In this document: positions 1 to 8,268 of the stretch, one piece after another
Numbering within the stretch: position 1 is the first letter of the stretch
How the letters are laid out: each line of letters opens with the position of its first letter
Source of the DNA: Rhodopseudomonas palustris
GTDB taxonomy: Bacteria > Pseudomonadota > Alphaproteobacteria > Rhizobiales > Xanthobacteraceae
Reading direction: 5' to 3'
Length of the DNA stretch: 64,000 bases
Assembly (NCBI RefSeq): GCF_007005445.1
Contig: NZ_CP041387.1
Location: 124,001-188,000, forward strand
Notes under the pieces: generated by a model
The model's input: only the letters and a program-made list of their open reading frames with translations
The model's database searches: none
Told to the model about the DNA's origin: nothing
Program-made: the position numbers and the translations under genes

Positions 1-1
1 C

Positions 2-760
2 ACCAAGGACAACGCCACCGTGACGGTGGACGGCGTCGCGTTCTATCAGGTGTTCGATGCCGCCAAGGCGAGCTACGAGGTCGCCGATCTCAATCAGGCG
101 ATCGTGGTGCTGACCATGACCAACATTCGCTCGGTGATGGGGTCGATGGATCTCGACGCGGTGCTGTCGCATCGCGACGAGATCAACGTCCGGCTGCTCG
201 AAGTGGTCGACGCCGCGGTGTCGCCCTGGGGACTGAAAGTCAACCGCATCGAGATCAAGGACATCGCGCCGCCGGCCGATCTGGTCGAGGCGATGGGCCG
301 GCAGATGAAGGCCGAGCGCGTCAAGCGCGCCGAGATCCTGCAGGCCGAAGGCCAGCGCCAGTCGGAAATCCTGCGCGCCGAGGGCGCCAAGCAGAGCCAG
401 ATCCTGCAAGCTGAAGGCCGCCGCGAGGCGGCGTTCCGCGATGCCGAGGCGCGCGAGCGCTCCGCCGAGGCCGAGGCCCGCGCCACCCAGATGGTCAGCG
501 AAGCGATCGCCAAGGGCGACGTCGCGGCTCTGAACTACTTCATCGCCGACAAATACATCAAGGCATTCGGCCAGCTCGCCGAATCGCCGAACCAGAAGGT
601 GATCATGCTGCCGGTCGAGGCGATGAGCATGCTCGGCTCGCTTGCCGGCATCGGCGAGATCGCCAAGGCGACCTTCGGCGAGAGCGCAGCCTCCTCCGCG
701 CAGGCTGCAGCCCGCCGCGGTTCGGTGCCGCCGACGACGCCGGTGCCGCCCGCACGGTGA
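2..760 (+). CDS. SPFH/band 7 (stomatin/QmcA-like) protein, 5' end missing
   Basis: The frame is open from base 2, so the N-terminal membrane anchor lies upstream of the window; the GTG at 20 is inside the domain and not a real start. The visible 252 residues show the end of an SPFH/band 7 domain (to about residue 100), then a long coiled coil rich in Ala, Glu and Arg with repeated ILQAEG/ILRAEG units (about 105-165) and a helical C-terminus. This is the stomatin/QmcA layout; family members oligomerise at the inner membrane and organise membrane domains or FtsH. A NfeD-type protein begins 16 bases downstream, the classical partner of stomatin-like proteins, which argues against HflK/HflC. Confident in family, not in physiological role. 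Confidence 0.9.
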   Translation, partial: TKDNATVTVDGVAFYQVFDAAKASYEVADLNQAIVVLTMTNIRSVMGSMDLDAVLSHRDEINVRLLEVVDAAVSPWGLKVNRIEIKDIAPPADLVEAMGRQMKAERVKRAEILQAEGQRQSEILRAEGAKQSQILQAEGRREAAFRDAEARERSAEAEARATQMVSEAIAKGDVAALNYFIADKYIKAFGQLAESPNQKVIMLPVEAMSMLGSLAGIGEIAKATFGESAASSAQAAARRGSVPPTTPVPPAR

Positions 761-776
761 GACGGAGGTTGCCGCC

Positions 777-1226
777 ATGACCGGAATGTTCACCGCGCTC
801 GGGGCCTGGAACTGGCTGATTCTCGGCCTGGCGCTGATGGCTCTGGAGTTGCTGGCGCCGGGGGTGTTTTTGTTCTGGCTCGGACTCGCGGCGTTGCTGG
901 TTGGTCTGTTGGCGCTGCTGCTGGAGCCCGGATGGCAGCTCCAGATACTGTTGTTCGGGCTGTTCGCAGCGGCTGCGGTGCCGCTGTGGCGGCGGCTGGC
1001 GCGCGGCGGCGATGTCGAGGTTCATGCGACCAACCCGCACCTCAACCGTCGAACCGATGCTTTGGTGGGGCGCGAATTCACCCTGGAAAAGCCGATCGAA
1101 GGCGGCGTCGGCGCGGTGCGGATCGACGATACCGTCTGGCGGGTGTTCGGCCCGGATACGCCAGCCGGCAGCCGGGTGCGGATCGTGGCGGCGGATGGAG
1201 CGAAGCTGACGGTGGCTGCGGTTTAG
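777..1226 (+). CDS. NfeD family membrane protein
   Basis: 149 residues. The first 70 residues form two or three hydrophobic helices (WNWLILGLALMALELL onward), followed by a soluble beta-rich C-terminal domain of about 60 residues (VGREFTLEKPIEGGVG, then TPAGSRVRIVAADG) typical of the OB-like NfeD C-domain. NfeD proteins accompany SPFH proteins and are thought to anchor or modulate their membrane complexes. The ATG at 777 follows a GACGGAGG-type ribosome site and lies 16 bases after the SPFH stop, so the two are probably one operon. This is the short NfeD type without the ClpP-like protease domain. Confidence 0.9.
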   Translation: MTGMFTALGAWNWLILGLALMALELLAPGVFLFWLGLAALLVGLLALLLEPGWQLQILLFGLFAAAAVPLWRRLARGGDVEVHATNPHLNRRTDALVGREFTLEKPIEGGVGAVRIDDTVWRVFGPDTPAGSRVRIVAADGAKLTVAAV

Positions 1227-1352
1227 ACTCGAACGTTCTGGCCGCGAAAGATGGCCACATTGACATAGGTCGCAGCTATGATCATATTTAACACGGAGGC
1301 TCGGTCCGGTTGAAATCCCTTGCGGAGATCAGTCGGAGCATTGCCTCCTTTT

Positions 1353-2088
1353 CTATTTGGAGGCGTCTCCATACGGATCGAGCACGAGGACTATTCCCCG
1401 TGTCTTGAAGACCTGTTGGTCCCTGTATCCATCTCCCTCCCACTGCAAGCGAGCTAGTTTCGGACCGAACTCTCGAGCGATCTCGGAGCGGCTCGTTAGT
1501 TCTTTTCCCCATGCCACAGGGCGGAAGCCCCAGTTTATGCAATAAAGGCAGATGTCTGCAGCCTGGACGGCAACTGTCATCTCCGATGATACAAAAAGTG
1601 GCGCAGGAACGATCCAATAGGAGCGATTTCGCCCTGTTGCGGTTCTCGTGAAGTAACTCTCCATCCTTGAAACGAACTTCTTGTCGAGCGTTTTCTCGCT
1701 CTCGTCCATGACGATCAGCCCATGTTCATGCTGGGCTTCGAGAAAATAGTAGACGCGTTCGAACAGAAAGACGTGATCCTTACGGAGATAGTCAACGTGC
1801 TTGAACCCGCTCGGCTGTTTGGTCCCTCTCGGAATCGCGCAGGCGAACAGTCTGGCTTCGTGGGAGATCATCAGTTCGAACGCGCCGCGCGCCATCTCCA
1901 AACAGGCTTGTCCGTAGGCGGTGAACTCGGGCCGCGTTGGCGGCTGCCGACGAACTCCCTTGTCGAGAAAAGCGCGGGCAAGCTTTCGGCGTTCCTGGCC
2001 GATCAGTGGCTCGCCCTGAGCGGCCCAATTGAAGCGGTCTCCGCTCAGCAGTTTCGCGCCCTTGGCTTCCTTCTGGTATACAGCTAGC
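1353..2088 (-). pseudogene. DUF3800 gene, 3' part (interrupted by IS481-family element)
   Basis: C-terminal three quarters of a DUF3800 protein. The frame starts at the left copy of the GCTAGC target duplication and reads LAVYQKEAKGAKLL..., ending at 1353. It carries the family's internal landmarks: a middle helical part and a late acidic/polar segment (ADICLYCINWG) where DUF3800 proteins keep their second conserved Asp. Deleting the insertion sequence and one duplication (1,037 bases) joins it in frame to the N-terminal piece at 3120-3274, giving a continuous protein of 294 residues. DUF3800 proteins resemble RNase H-fold nucleases and occur next to mobile or defence genes, but their function is not established. 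Longer frames reading into the IS from this piece are artefacts. Confidence 0.85.
2083..2088. repeat. Target-site duplication GCTAGC (left copy)
   Basis: GCTAGC at 2083-2088 is repeated exactly at 3120-3125 on the other side of the insertion. It matches NCTAGN, the 6-bp target described for IS481 of Bordetella. Confidence 0.85.
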
Positions 2089-3119
2089 TGTGAGCTTTCA
2101 ATAGGTTGTCCATCCGGTCCGGACCGAGGATGCTGAGGTTGCGAAGCTTCAGTGTCCAAGGAGGGACCGGATGAACATTCACAAGAATGCCCGTTTGACG
2201 CCGATTGGTCGAGAGCGGTTGGTGCAGGCGGTGTTGAGCGGGCAGACGCCGAAGGCCGCCGCACAAGCCGCAGGCGTCTGCCCGCGGACGGCCCGCAAAT
2301 GGGTTGCCCGGTTCAAGGCCGAAGGGCGCGCAGGGCTTGCCGATCGCTCGTCGCGGCCGCGGCGGCTGTACAAGCCGACGCCAGTGGCGACCGTGGAGCA
2401 GGTCGAACGGCTGCGCCGTCAGCGTCTGACCGGCAAGCAGATCGCCGCCGATCTCGGCCTGTCGCCAGCCACCGTCAGCCGTATCCTGCGACGCCTGGGG
2501 CTCAACCGAATGCGTGACCTGGAGCCGGCCGAACCAGCCCGCCGCTACGAGTACGCCCATCCCGGCGACATGATCCACATCGACATCAAGAAGCTCGGCC
2601 GCTTCGACAAGATCGGCCATCGCATCACCGGCGATCGCACCGGCCAAAGCAACAGCCGCGGCGTCGGCTGGGAGTTCGTCCACGTCTGCATCGACGACGC
2701 CTCACGTGTCGCATTCTCGCAGATTTTCGCGGACGAGAAGGCCGTCAGCGCGATCGCCTTCCTCAAGGCCGCGATCGCCTATTACGCCAGCCTCGGCGTC
2801 ACCGTTAGACGCGTCATGACCGACAACGGAAGCTGCTACATATCGACTGATTTCCGAAACGCCTGCCACGCTCTCGGGCTCAAGCATATCCGCACCAGGC
2901 CATACACACCTAAAACCAACGGCAAGGCCGAGCGCTTCATCCAAAGTGCTCTCAGGGAATGGGCTTACGCGCAGGCCTATCCGACCTCGACACGCAGGGC
3001 CGAGGAACTGCCGATCTGGCTGCATCGATACAATTGGCACCGCCCTCACGGCGGCATAAAATCACAGCCGCCAATCAGCAGACTCGGACTCTCCGAGGAC
3101 AACCTGTTGAGGCTCCACA
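2089..3119 (+). mobile_element. IS481-family insertion sequence (1,031 bp)
   Basis: Bounded by imperfect terminal inverted repeats: the left end starts TGTGAGC and the inverted right end starts TGTGGAG, and both run into AGGTTGTCC (17 of 23 positions match). It encodes one transposase and is flanked by a 6-bp duplication GCTAGC. The element sits inside a DUF3800 gene, in the opposite orientation to it. Removing the element and one duplication copy restores the target frame exactly, so the insertion left no other damage. The transposase stop codon falls in the right-hand target duplication, outside the element itself. Confidence 0.92.
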
Positions 3120-3124
3120 GCTAG
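2171..3124 (+). CDS. IS481-family transposase
   Basis: 317 residues. The N-terminal 120 residues hold two helix-turn-helix segments (TPKAAAQAAGVCPRTARKW; GKQIAADLGLSPATVSRILR), followed by an rve/DDE integrase core: first Asp in MIHIDIKKLG, second in RVMTDNGSCY, Glu in NGKAERFIQS, then the HRPHGG-type end motif. Catalyses transposition of the host element. The ATG at 2171 follows a good AAGGAGG ribosome site. The last Ser codon and the TAG stop use bases 3119-3124, i.e. the GCTAGC target duplication, so the element depends on its CTAG target for proper termination. The catalytic residues look intact, so the copy may be active. Confidence 0.95.
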   Translation: MNIHKNARLTPIGRERLVQAVLSGQTPKAAAQAAGVCPRTARKWVARFKAEGRAGLADRSSRPRRLYKPTPVATVEQVERLRRQRLTGKQIAADLGLSPATVSRILRRLGLNRMRDLEPAEPARRYEYAHPGDMIHIDIKKLGRFDKIGHRITGDRTGQSNSRGVGWEFVHVCIDDASRVAFSQIFADEKAVSAIAFLKAAIAYYASLGVTVRRVMTDNGSCYISTDFRNACHALGLKHIRTRPYTPKTNGKAERFIQSALREWAYAQAYPTSTRRAEELPIWLHRYNWHRPHGGIKSQPPISRLGLSEDNLLRLHS

Positions 3125-3274
3125 CCGTGTCCCGAAGGCGTCTTCCTCTAACCGCTGCCAGCCCTGCACGAAGCTCCAGAGTTTCCCCGTGTGGAGCGCT
3201 ATCCCGCCTCTGACTTCGAGCGGCGTGTTCTTGTGATCGTGGCCGCTCTCGTCGATGAAGAACAGCCAGCTCAT
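3120..3274 (-). pseudogene. DUF3800 gene, 5' part (interrupted by IS481-family element)
   Basis: N-terminal piece: MSWLFFIDESGHDHKNTP..., the hallmark FIDESG start of DUF3800 proteins (first conserved Asp), followed by VRGGIALH. It ends at the right copy of the GCTAGC duplication. The start lies 6 bases after the kdsD stop, so the gene was probably translated as the second gene of a kdsD operon. With the insertion, the product is about 50 native residues plus IS-derived residues, almost certainly non-functional. Confidence 0.85.
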
Positions 3275-3280
3275 GGTAGC

Positions 3281-4294
3281 CTACGCCACCCCGGCCCGCA
3301 GCAGGTCGTGCAGATGCACGATGCCGAGCGGCTTCTTGCCTTCGGCCACCAGCAGCGCGGTGATCTTCGAGGAGTTCAGCAGTTCCAGCGCCTGACCGGC
3401 GAGCAGGTTCGGGCTGATCGTCTTTGGATTCCGCGTCATCACCTCGTCGACGGTCGCGGTCATCAGGTCCGGCCGCATGTTGCGGCGGAGGTCGCCGTCG
3501 GTGACGATGCCGGCGATCTGGCCGTTCGCATCGATGATGCCGACGCAGCCGAAGCCCTTGGCGGACATCTCGACCAGCGCGTCCGACATCCGGGTGCCGA
3601 GCGGCTTCAGCGGCACCGCCTCGCCGGTGTGCATCAGGTCGCGGGCATATTTCAGCATCGCGCCGAGCTTGCCGCCGGGGTGCAGCACGCTGAAGTCTCT
3701 CGGGCTGAAGCCGCGACTTTCCAGAAGAGCAATGGCGAGCGCATCGCCGAGCGCCAGCATCATCAGCGACGAGGTCGTCGGCGCCAAATTGTGCGGGCAG
3801 GCCTCGCGGGCCTTCGGCAGCGTCAGCGACACATCGGCCGCGGTCGCCAGCGTCGAGGTCGGATCCGAGGTCATCGCCACCAGCGCGATCTTGAACCGCT
3901 TGGCGTAGTTGATCAGGTTCTTCATTTCCGGCTGCTCGCCGGACCACGACAGCGCCAGAATGATGTCGTCGGCGGTGATCATGCCGAGGTCGCCGTGACT
4001 CGCCTCGGAGGCGTGCACGAAGAATGCCGGGGTGCCAGTCGACGCAAAGGTCGCGGCAATCTTGCGGCCGATATGGCCGGACTTGCCGAGCCCGGTGATG
4101 ATCAACCGGCCCTTGGCGTTTTGAATGAGGTCGATGGTGGCGGCGAAGCGCACGCCGAGATCGGCTTGCAGCGCGGTGGCGAGCGCCGTCACCCCGCTGG
4201 CTTCGGCCTCCAGGGTGCGCAGGGCCGAGGGAATTGCGGCGGCGGCTTGCTCGCTCATTGCGTGTGTCGTGATGCGGGTTTTGGACAGTGCCAT
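3281..4294 (-). CDS. kdsD: KpsF/GutQ-type D-arabinose-5-phosphate isomerase
   Basis: 337 residues. An N-terminal SIS sugar-isomerase domain (about 50-190; ITGLGKSGHIGRKIAATFAS, SWSGEQPEM, HNLAPTTSS) is followed by a tandem CBS pair (about 215-335; IVTDGDLRRN, IVHLHDLLRAG). Converts D-ribulose-5-phosphate to D-arabinose-5-phosphate, the first step toward Kdo in lipopolysaccharide. Length and both domains match the family. The ATG at 4294 follows a GGAGA ribosome site. The disrupted DUF3800 gene follows after 6 bases. KdsD and a capsule- or sugar-alcohol-specific paralogue cannot be separated from sequence alone, but no such cluster is nearby. Confidence 0.93.
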   Translation of the reverse strand: MALSKTRITTHAMSEQAAAAIPSALRTLEAEASGVTALATALQADLGVRFAATIDLIQNAKGRLIITGLGKSGHIGRKIAATFASTGTPAFFVHASEASHGDLGMITADDIILALSWSGEQPEMKNLINYAKRFKIALVAMTSDPTSTLATAADVSLTLPKAREACPHNLAPTTSSLMMLALGDALAIALLESRGFSPRDFSVLHPGGKLGAMLKYARDLMHTGEAVPLKPLGTRMSDALVEMSAKGFGCVGIIDANGQIAGIVTDGDLRRNMRPDLMTATVDEVMTRNPKTISPNLLAGQALELLNSSKITALLVAEGKKPLGIVHLHDLLRAGVA

Positions 4295-4401
4295 GCAGGG
4301 TCTCCGGCATGGGCCGCGATGCGGCCGGGGCCCTTCCTAGCATGGTGCCGGCCGGGATGCGACGCGGCGCGTCGCGGCTCCACCCGTTTCTCAACCGCTC
4401 C

Positions 4402-4430
4402 TTAACCATAGTTGTTTTAACTCCATTAAC
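4402..4430. promoter_or_regulatory. TTAAC-rich promoter region, possible CtrA-type half sites
   Basis: The gap between kdsD and the porin gene holds three closely spaced TTAA motifs, one of them TTAACCAT, in otherwise G/C-rich DNA. CtrA in alphaproteobacteria binds TTAA-N7-TTAA; spacings here are 11 and 5, so only half sites match. Weak evidence. Confidence 0.3.
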
Positions 4431-4481
4431 GATGAGGAGCGCCGTGCGCTCCCGCCGCCTTGGTCCAGAATTCTGATTTCG

Positions 4482-6212
4482 TTGGAGTTTTTTGCTGTCG
4501 TGACGTGGGCTCCAGCACCGGGCCGCCGCCCCCGCGCAAGTTTGTGCGCCGGCGCCGCATGCCTGTCGCTCGCTGCGGTTGCCACAGCTCCCGCGGGTGC
4601 GCAGAGTCTGACGCGCGATCTGTTCAATCCCCAGCGGGGCGGTTTCGTCGCAGCCCAGGACTTGCCGTTGCGGCCGACTCCGGGCAGCGCGACCGCCGGG
4701 ACGCTTCGGGCCGGCAACGTCTTCGTGCAGCCGGGCGATGATGCCGGCCCGCCGCTGCGCTCGACCTCGACGACCGGATGGAAGTCCGGCTCCGACGATG
4801 CCAATCGGGGCAACACCGGCGTCGCCTATGACGCGCTCAACCGCAGGCGCCAGAAGCCGACCTACTATCCCGGCGCGCCTCGGCCGAAGTCGATCGGTCC
4901 CGCCTCGCCGATGGTGACCCCGACGCCGCCACCCGCGCGCCCGCTGCCGCCGTCGCAGACCGCCGCCAAGCCGCCATTGCCGCCCGCGCTTGCCGGCCGG
5001 GTGCCGGGCCAGCCACCCCGGCGGCAGCTCAAGCTCGACAACGATCCGTTCGGCGCTGTCGGTGACTACGCCGGCAGCTTTCTGATCAAGGGCGCGCTCG
5101 AAGTCGGGGGCGGCTACGATTCCAACCCCGCCCGCACCAACACCGCGCGCGGCTCCGGCTTCTACAAAGTGTCGCCGGAACTGATGATCACGTCGGATTG
5201 GGAACGGCATGCGCTGGTCGCGGATCTGCGCGGCGCGTTCACCGGGTACGGCCACGACTTCAATCCGCCGGCCGGCACGGTTTCGCCGGCGCCGATCAGT
5301 CTCGATCGGCCGGAATTCAACGGCCATGTCGACGGCCGGATCGATGCCAGCCGCGACACCCGCCTGATCGGCCAGGGCCGGCTGATCGTCGGCACCGACA
5401 ACCCGGGCAGCCCGAACATCCAGGCTGGCCTGATGAAATATCCGGTGTTCACCACCACCGGATTTTCGGGCGGCATCGATCAGAGCTTCAACCGTCTGCA
5501 GGTCACGGTGGTCGGCAATTTCGATCGCACCATGTATCAGGATTCACAGCTCACCGACGGCACCAGCGACTCCAACAAGGACCGCAACTACAATCAATAC
5601 GGAGCCGTCGGCCGGGTCAGCTATGAACTGAAGCCGGGATTGAAGCCGTTCGTCGAAGTCGAGGGCGACACCCGCGTGCACGACCTTCCGGTCGACCGCT
5701 ACAAATACCTGCGTGGTTCGGAGGGCGGCTACGCCAAGGGTGGCACCAGCTTCGAGCTGACGCGGCTGCTGACCGGCGAAGTCTCGATTGGCTACGCAGC
5801 GCGGACCTATGTCGATCCACGACTGGAAAAGCTCGGCGGCCTGCTCACTGCCGCCTCGCTGGTGTGGACGGTGACGCCGCTGACCACGGTGAAGTTCAAC
5901 GCCGACACCACGATCGCCGAATCGCCTTTGCCCGGGGTCTCGGGCGTGTTCACCCACACCTATACGGCCGAGGTCGACCACGATCTGCGACGCTGGCTGA
6001 CCGCGATCGGCAAATTCACCTACGCCACCTACGACTACCGGGGCTCCGGCCGCTCCGATCGGCTCAACTCGATCGAAGGCAATCTGATCTACAAGCTGAA
6101 CCGGTCGTTATGGGTGAAGGGCCAGCTCCGCTACGACAAGCTGGATTCCAATGTCGTCGGCGGCAGTTACGACGCCACCGTGGTGATGCTCAGCGTCCGG
6201 CTGCAGAACTGA
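4482..6212 (+). CDS. Outer membrane beta-barrel protein (BBP2/PF10082-like)
   Basis: About 576 residues from a TTG at 4482; GTG at 4500 is an equally plausible start (570 residues). A signal peptide is visible (CAGAACLSLAAVATAPAGAQ). Next come a low-complexity Pro-rich region (about 110-180) and a long C-terminal region of alternating polar/hydrophobic strands with many Tyr, Asp and Gly residues, typical of a barrel. Motifs such as EVGGGYDSNPARTN and the final VVMLSVRLQN fit the putative beta-barrel porin 2 family. It is expected in the outer membrane; the substrate is unknown. Genes of this family are often annotated as exopolysaccharide-linked outer membrane proteins. The gene is monocistronic and divergent from kdsD. 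Confidence 0.8.
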   Translation: MEFFAVVTWAPAPGRRPRASLCAGAACLSLAAVATAPAGAQSLTRDLFNPQRGGFVAAQDLPLRPTPGSATAGTLRAGNVFVQPGDDAGPPLRSTSTTGWKSGSDDANRGNTGVAYDALNRRRQKPTYYPGAPRPKSIGPASPMVTPTPPPARPLPPSQTAAKPPLPPALAGRVPGQPPRRQLKLDNDPFGAVGDYAGSFLIKGALEVGGGYDSNPARTNTARGSGFYKVSPELMITSDWERHALVADLRGAFTGYGHDFNPPAGTVSPAPISLDRPEFNGHVDGRIDASRDTRLIGQGRLIVGTDNPGSPNIQAGLMKYPVFTTTGFSGGIDQSFNRLQVTVVGNFDRTMYQDSQLTDGTSDSNKDRNYNQYGAVGRVSYELKPGLKPFVEVEGDTRVHDLPVDRYKYLRGSEGGYAKGGTSFELTRLLTGEVSIGYAARTYVDPRLEKLGGLLTAASLVWTVTPLTTVKFNADTTIAESPLPGVSGVFTHTYTAEVDHDLRRWLTAIGKFTYATYDYRGSGRSDRLNSIEGNLIYKLNRSLWVKGQLRYDKLDSNVVGGSYDATVVMLSVRLQN

Positions 6213-6286
6213 AGCGGCATCGTCAGAGTACCCGAGACACGCCGGGGAACTGCAAACGGGGCAGGCCTTCCGGCGCACGCGCTACA

Positions 6287-6559
6287 TCAGCCTCGCCAGC
6301 GCGAACGATCGGTCTTCATTCGCCTGAAGCGCACGCCGGAACCGTCCGGCAGCCGGGTGGCGATGTAGCCGGCGGCGAGGCAGGCTTCCCGCTGCGGCAT
6401 GTGCTCGTCCGGCGCATAGGTCGAATCCCACCAGGCGGCACGTTGCGATGCGCGCGGCAGGTCGAAGCCCAGCATCTCCTCGATCTCGGCCATGCTCAGC
6501 ACAAGCTCCGGTACGGTCTGCCGGGCAAGGTACTCTCGTAATGGTTCGAAGTTCTTCAT
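6287..6559 (-). CDS. Small DUF7662-like protein
   Basis: 90 residues from the ATG at 6559; the TTG 12 bases upstream is less likely. The protein reads as a single small domain: an N-terminal helix (FEPLREYLARQ), a segment EIEEMLGFDLPRAS, the conserved aromatic AAWWDSTY, and ACLAAGYIATR before a basic C-terminus with VRFRRMK. This order (leucine helix, IeelLG..LP, WW, AW/C.AAG, V.F.R) matches the DUF7662 domain as I know it. Function unknown; nucleic-acid or restriction-linked roles have been suggested by neighbourhoods elsewhere. It stands alone between a porin and a diguanylate cyclase. Confidence 0.6.
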   Translation of the reverse strand: MKNFEPLREYLARQTVPELVLSMAEIEEMLGFDLPRASQRAAWWDSTYAPDEHMPQREACLAAGYIATRLPDGSGVRFRRMKTDRSRWRG

Positions 6560-6678
6560 CGGCCACGTCAAGATGGTTCGAAAGGGAGGAGGGCGACCGA
6601 ACGCCTCGGCGTGTCGCCGGGTTCGTTCATCGGCCAGGGCTTACGGCCCGGGGTGAAAGCGGGTGTTAACCGCACGCT

Positions 6679-8241
6679 ATGTCAATAGCTCAACTTAAGC
6701 GCTCCGCAAGACATTGCGTAGAACCTGTTCCGATGGATACGCACGGTCTTCTCGACACCATCAAGAAAGAGATCCACCGCCGCCGCCGGATCTCGGCCAG
6801 GCTGATGGTGGGATTCTCGCTGGTGACCGTGCTGGGTTTTTCCGCGGTGTGCGGCAGCGTGCTGCTCGATATGCGGCGTGGCGCCGAAGAGCTGGCGCGA
6901 CAGACGCTGGAGAATCTCGCCGCATCGATCGATGCCGACATCAATCGCAACATCGAGCTGTACGACGCCTCGCTGCGTTCGGTCGCCAATAATCTGCTGC
7001 TGCCCGAACTGCGTTCCGTCTCCCCGCCGATCGATCGCTTGATCCTGTTCGATCATCTCGTTCCGGCTCCGCATCTCGGCGCGATCCGGGTCTATGACGA
7101 GCACGGCGACCTGACCCGCGATTCGGCGGTGCTGCACCCGGCAAAGGAGAACCGGAGCGACCAGCCGTTCTTCGCCGTCCATCGCGACGAGCCGTATTTC
7201 GGGCTGTACATCAGCGGCCCGCAGCAGCTCGACGGTCAATATTCGGTGGTGGTCAGCCGAAGGATCAACGGTCCCGGCGGGCAGTTCCTCGGCGTCGTCG
7301 CCGGCTCGATCAAGTTCGGCTACTTCCAGGATCTGTTCAAGCGGCTGCGGCTTCGGCCCAACGACATGATCGCGGTGCTCGCCCAGGACGGCACCCTGGT
7401 GGTCCGGAACCCGTTCACCCAGGAGCTGATCGGCAAGAACATGATGTTCACGCCGGGCGTCCAGAAGATGTTCGAACGTCGCAACGGCTGGTTTGCGGGT
7501 GTGGGAACGGTGGACGGCGTGCAGCGGATGTTCGTCTGGAGCGACAGCACCAAGCCGCTGGTGGTGCTGGTGGCGAAGTCGTGGGACGACATCTACGCGA
7601 TGTGGCGCCGCGAGGCGACCTGGATCGGCATCGTGCTGTTGGTTCTCGCCACTTTCGTGGCCGCCGTGACGGTGTTCTTTCTTCGCGAGATCGATCGTCG
7701 GGCTCAGGCCGAGCGCCAACTCGAGGAACTCGCCATCACTGATCCGCTGACCGGCCTGACCAACCGGCGCAAATTCGATGCGGCGATCGACACAGAATGG
7801 CGCCGCGCCATCCGGCAGAACACCCCGATCGCGCTGCTGATGATCGATGCCGATCACTTCAAGGCTTACAACGACCGCTTCGGTCATCAGGCCGGCGATC
7901 AGATGCTGGTCGGCATCGCAGTGTGCATCGCAGATACCGTGCAACGCGCGGGCGACTGCGCCGCGAGATTCGGCGGCGAGGAATTTGCCGTGCTGTTGCC
8001 TGGCCTGACGGCATCGGCGGCCGAAGCCGTGGCCGAAACCATCCGGCGCAAGGTCCAGGAATGGTCGGATATCGAAGGCGGCGTGACCGTGTCGGTCGGG
8101 GTCGCCAGCACCACGCCGGCTGCCGCGCATCAGTGGCATGATCTGGTCGAGGCCGCCGACCGCGCGCTGTATGCAGCCAAGGAGCTCGGCCGCAACCGCT
8201 GCGTCGTCGCCGTGCGGGGCGAGGTCACGCTGGTGGCGTAA
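6679..8241 (+). CDS. Membrane-bound diguanylate cyclase (Cache sensor + GGDEF)
   Basis: 520 residues if started at 6679; an in-frame ATG at 6733 (MDTHGLLD) is possible and neither has a strong ribosome site. A transmembrane helix near 42-62, an extracytoplasmic dCache-type sensor (about 65-310) with SVVVSRRINGPGGQFLGVV, a second helix (about 315-337), then a GGDEF domain (about 350-510). The active site is GGEEF at about 432, so cyclase activity is expected. RAGD precedes it by five residues, a canonical product-inhibition I-site. Makes cyclic di-GMP from two GTP in response to an unknown periplasmic ligand. Transcribed alone. Confidence 0.92.
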   Translation: MSIAQLKRSARHCVEPVPMDTHGLLDTIKKEIHRRRRISARLMVGFSLVTVLGFSAVCGSVLLDMRRGAEELARQTLENLAASIDADINRNIELYDASLRSVANNLLLPELRSVSPPIDRLILFDHLVPAPHLGAIRVYDEHGDLTRDSAVLHPAKENRSDQPFFAVHRDEPYFGLYISGPQQLDGQYSVVVSRRINGPGGQFLGVVAGSIKFGYFQDLFKRLRLRPNDMIAVLAQDGTLVVRNPFTQELIGKNMMFTPGVQKMFERRNGWFAGVGTVDGVQRMFVWSDSTKPLVVLVAKSWDDIYAMWRREATWIGIVLLVLATFVAAVTVFFLREIDRRAQAERQLEELAITDPLTGLTNRRKFDAAIDTEWRRAIRQNTPIALLMIDADHFKAYNDRFGHQAGDQMLVGIAVCIADTVQRAGDCAARFGGEEFAVLLPGLTASAAEAVAETIRRKVQEWSDIEGGVTVSVGVASTTPAAAHQWHDLVEAADRALYAAKELGRNRCVVAVRGEVTLVA

Positions 8242-8268
8242 CCTCTCCGGCGCTTCGGTACCGCGCGA

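Noticed and set aside
1353..2264. A separate 303-residue gene reading through the IS left end
   Set aside because: Residues before LAVYQKEAKG come from the antisense of the transposase leader; the native N-terminus is at 3274.
3075..5327. 750-codon minus-strand frame covering kdsD and the start of the porin gene
   Set aside because: Runs antisense or out of frame through two well-supported genes and the IS end; low-complexity translation.
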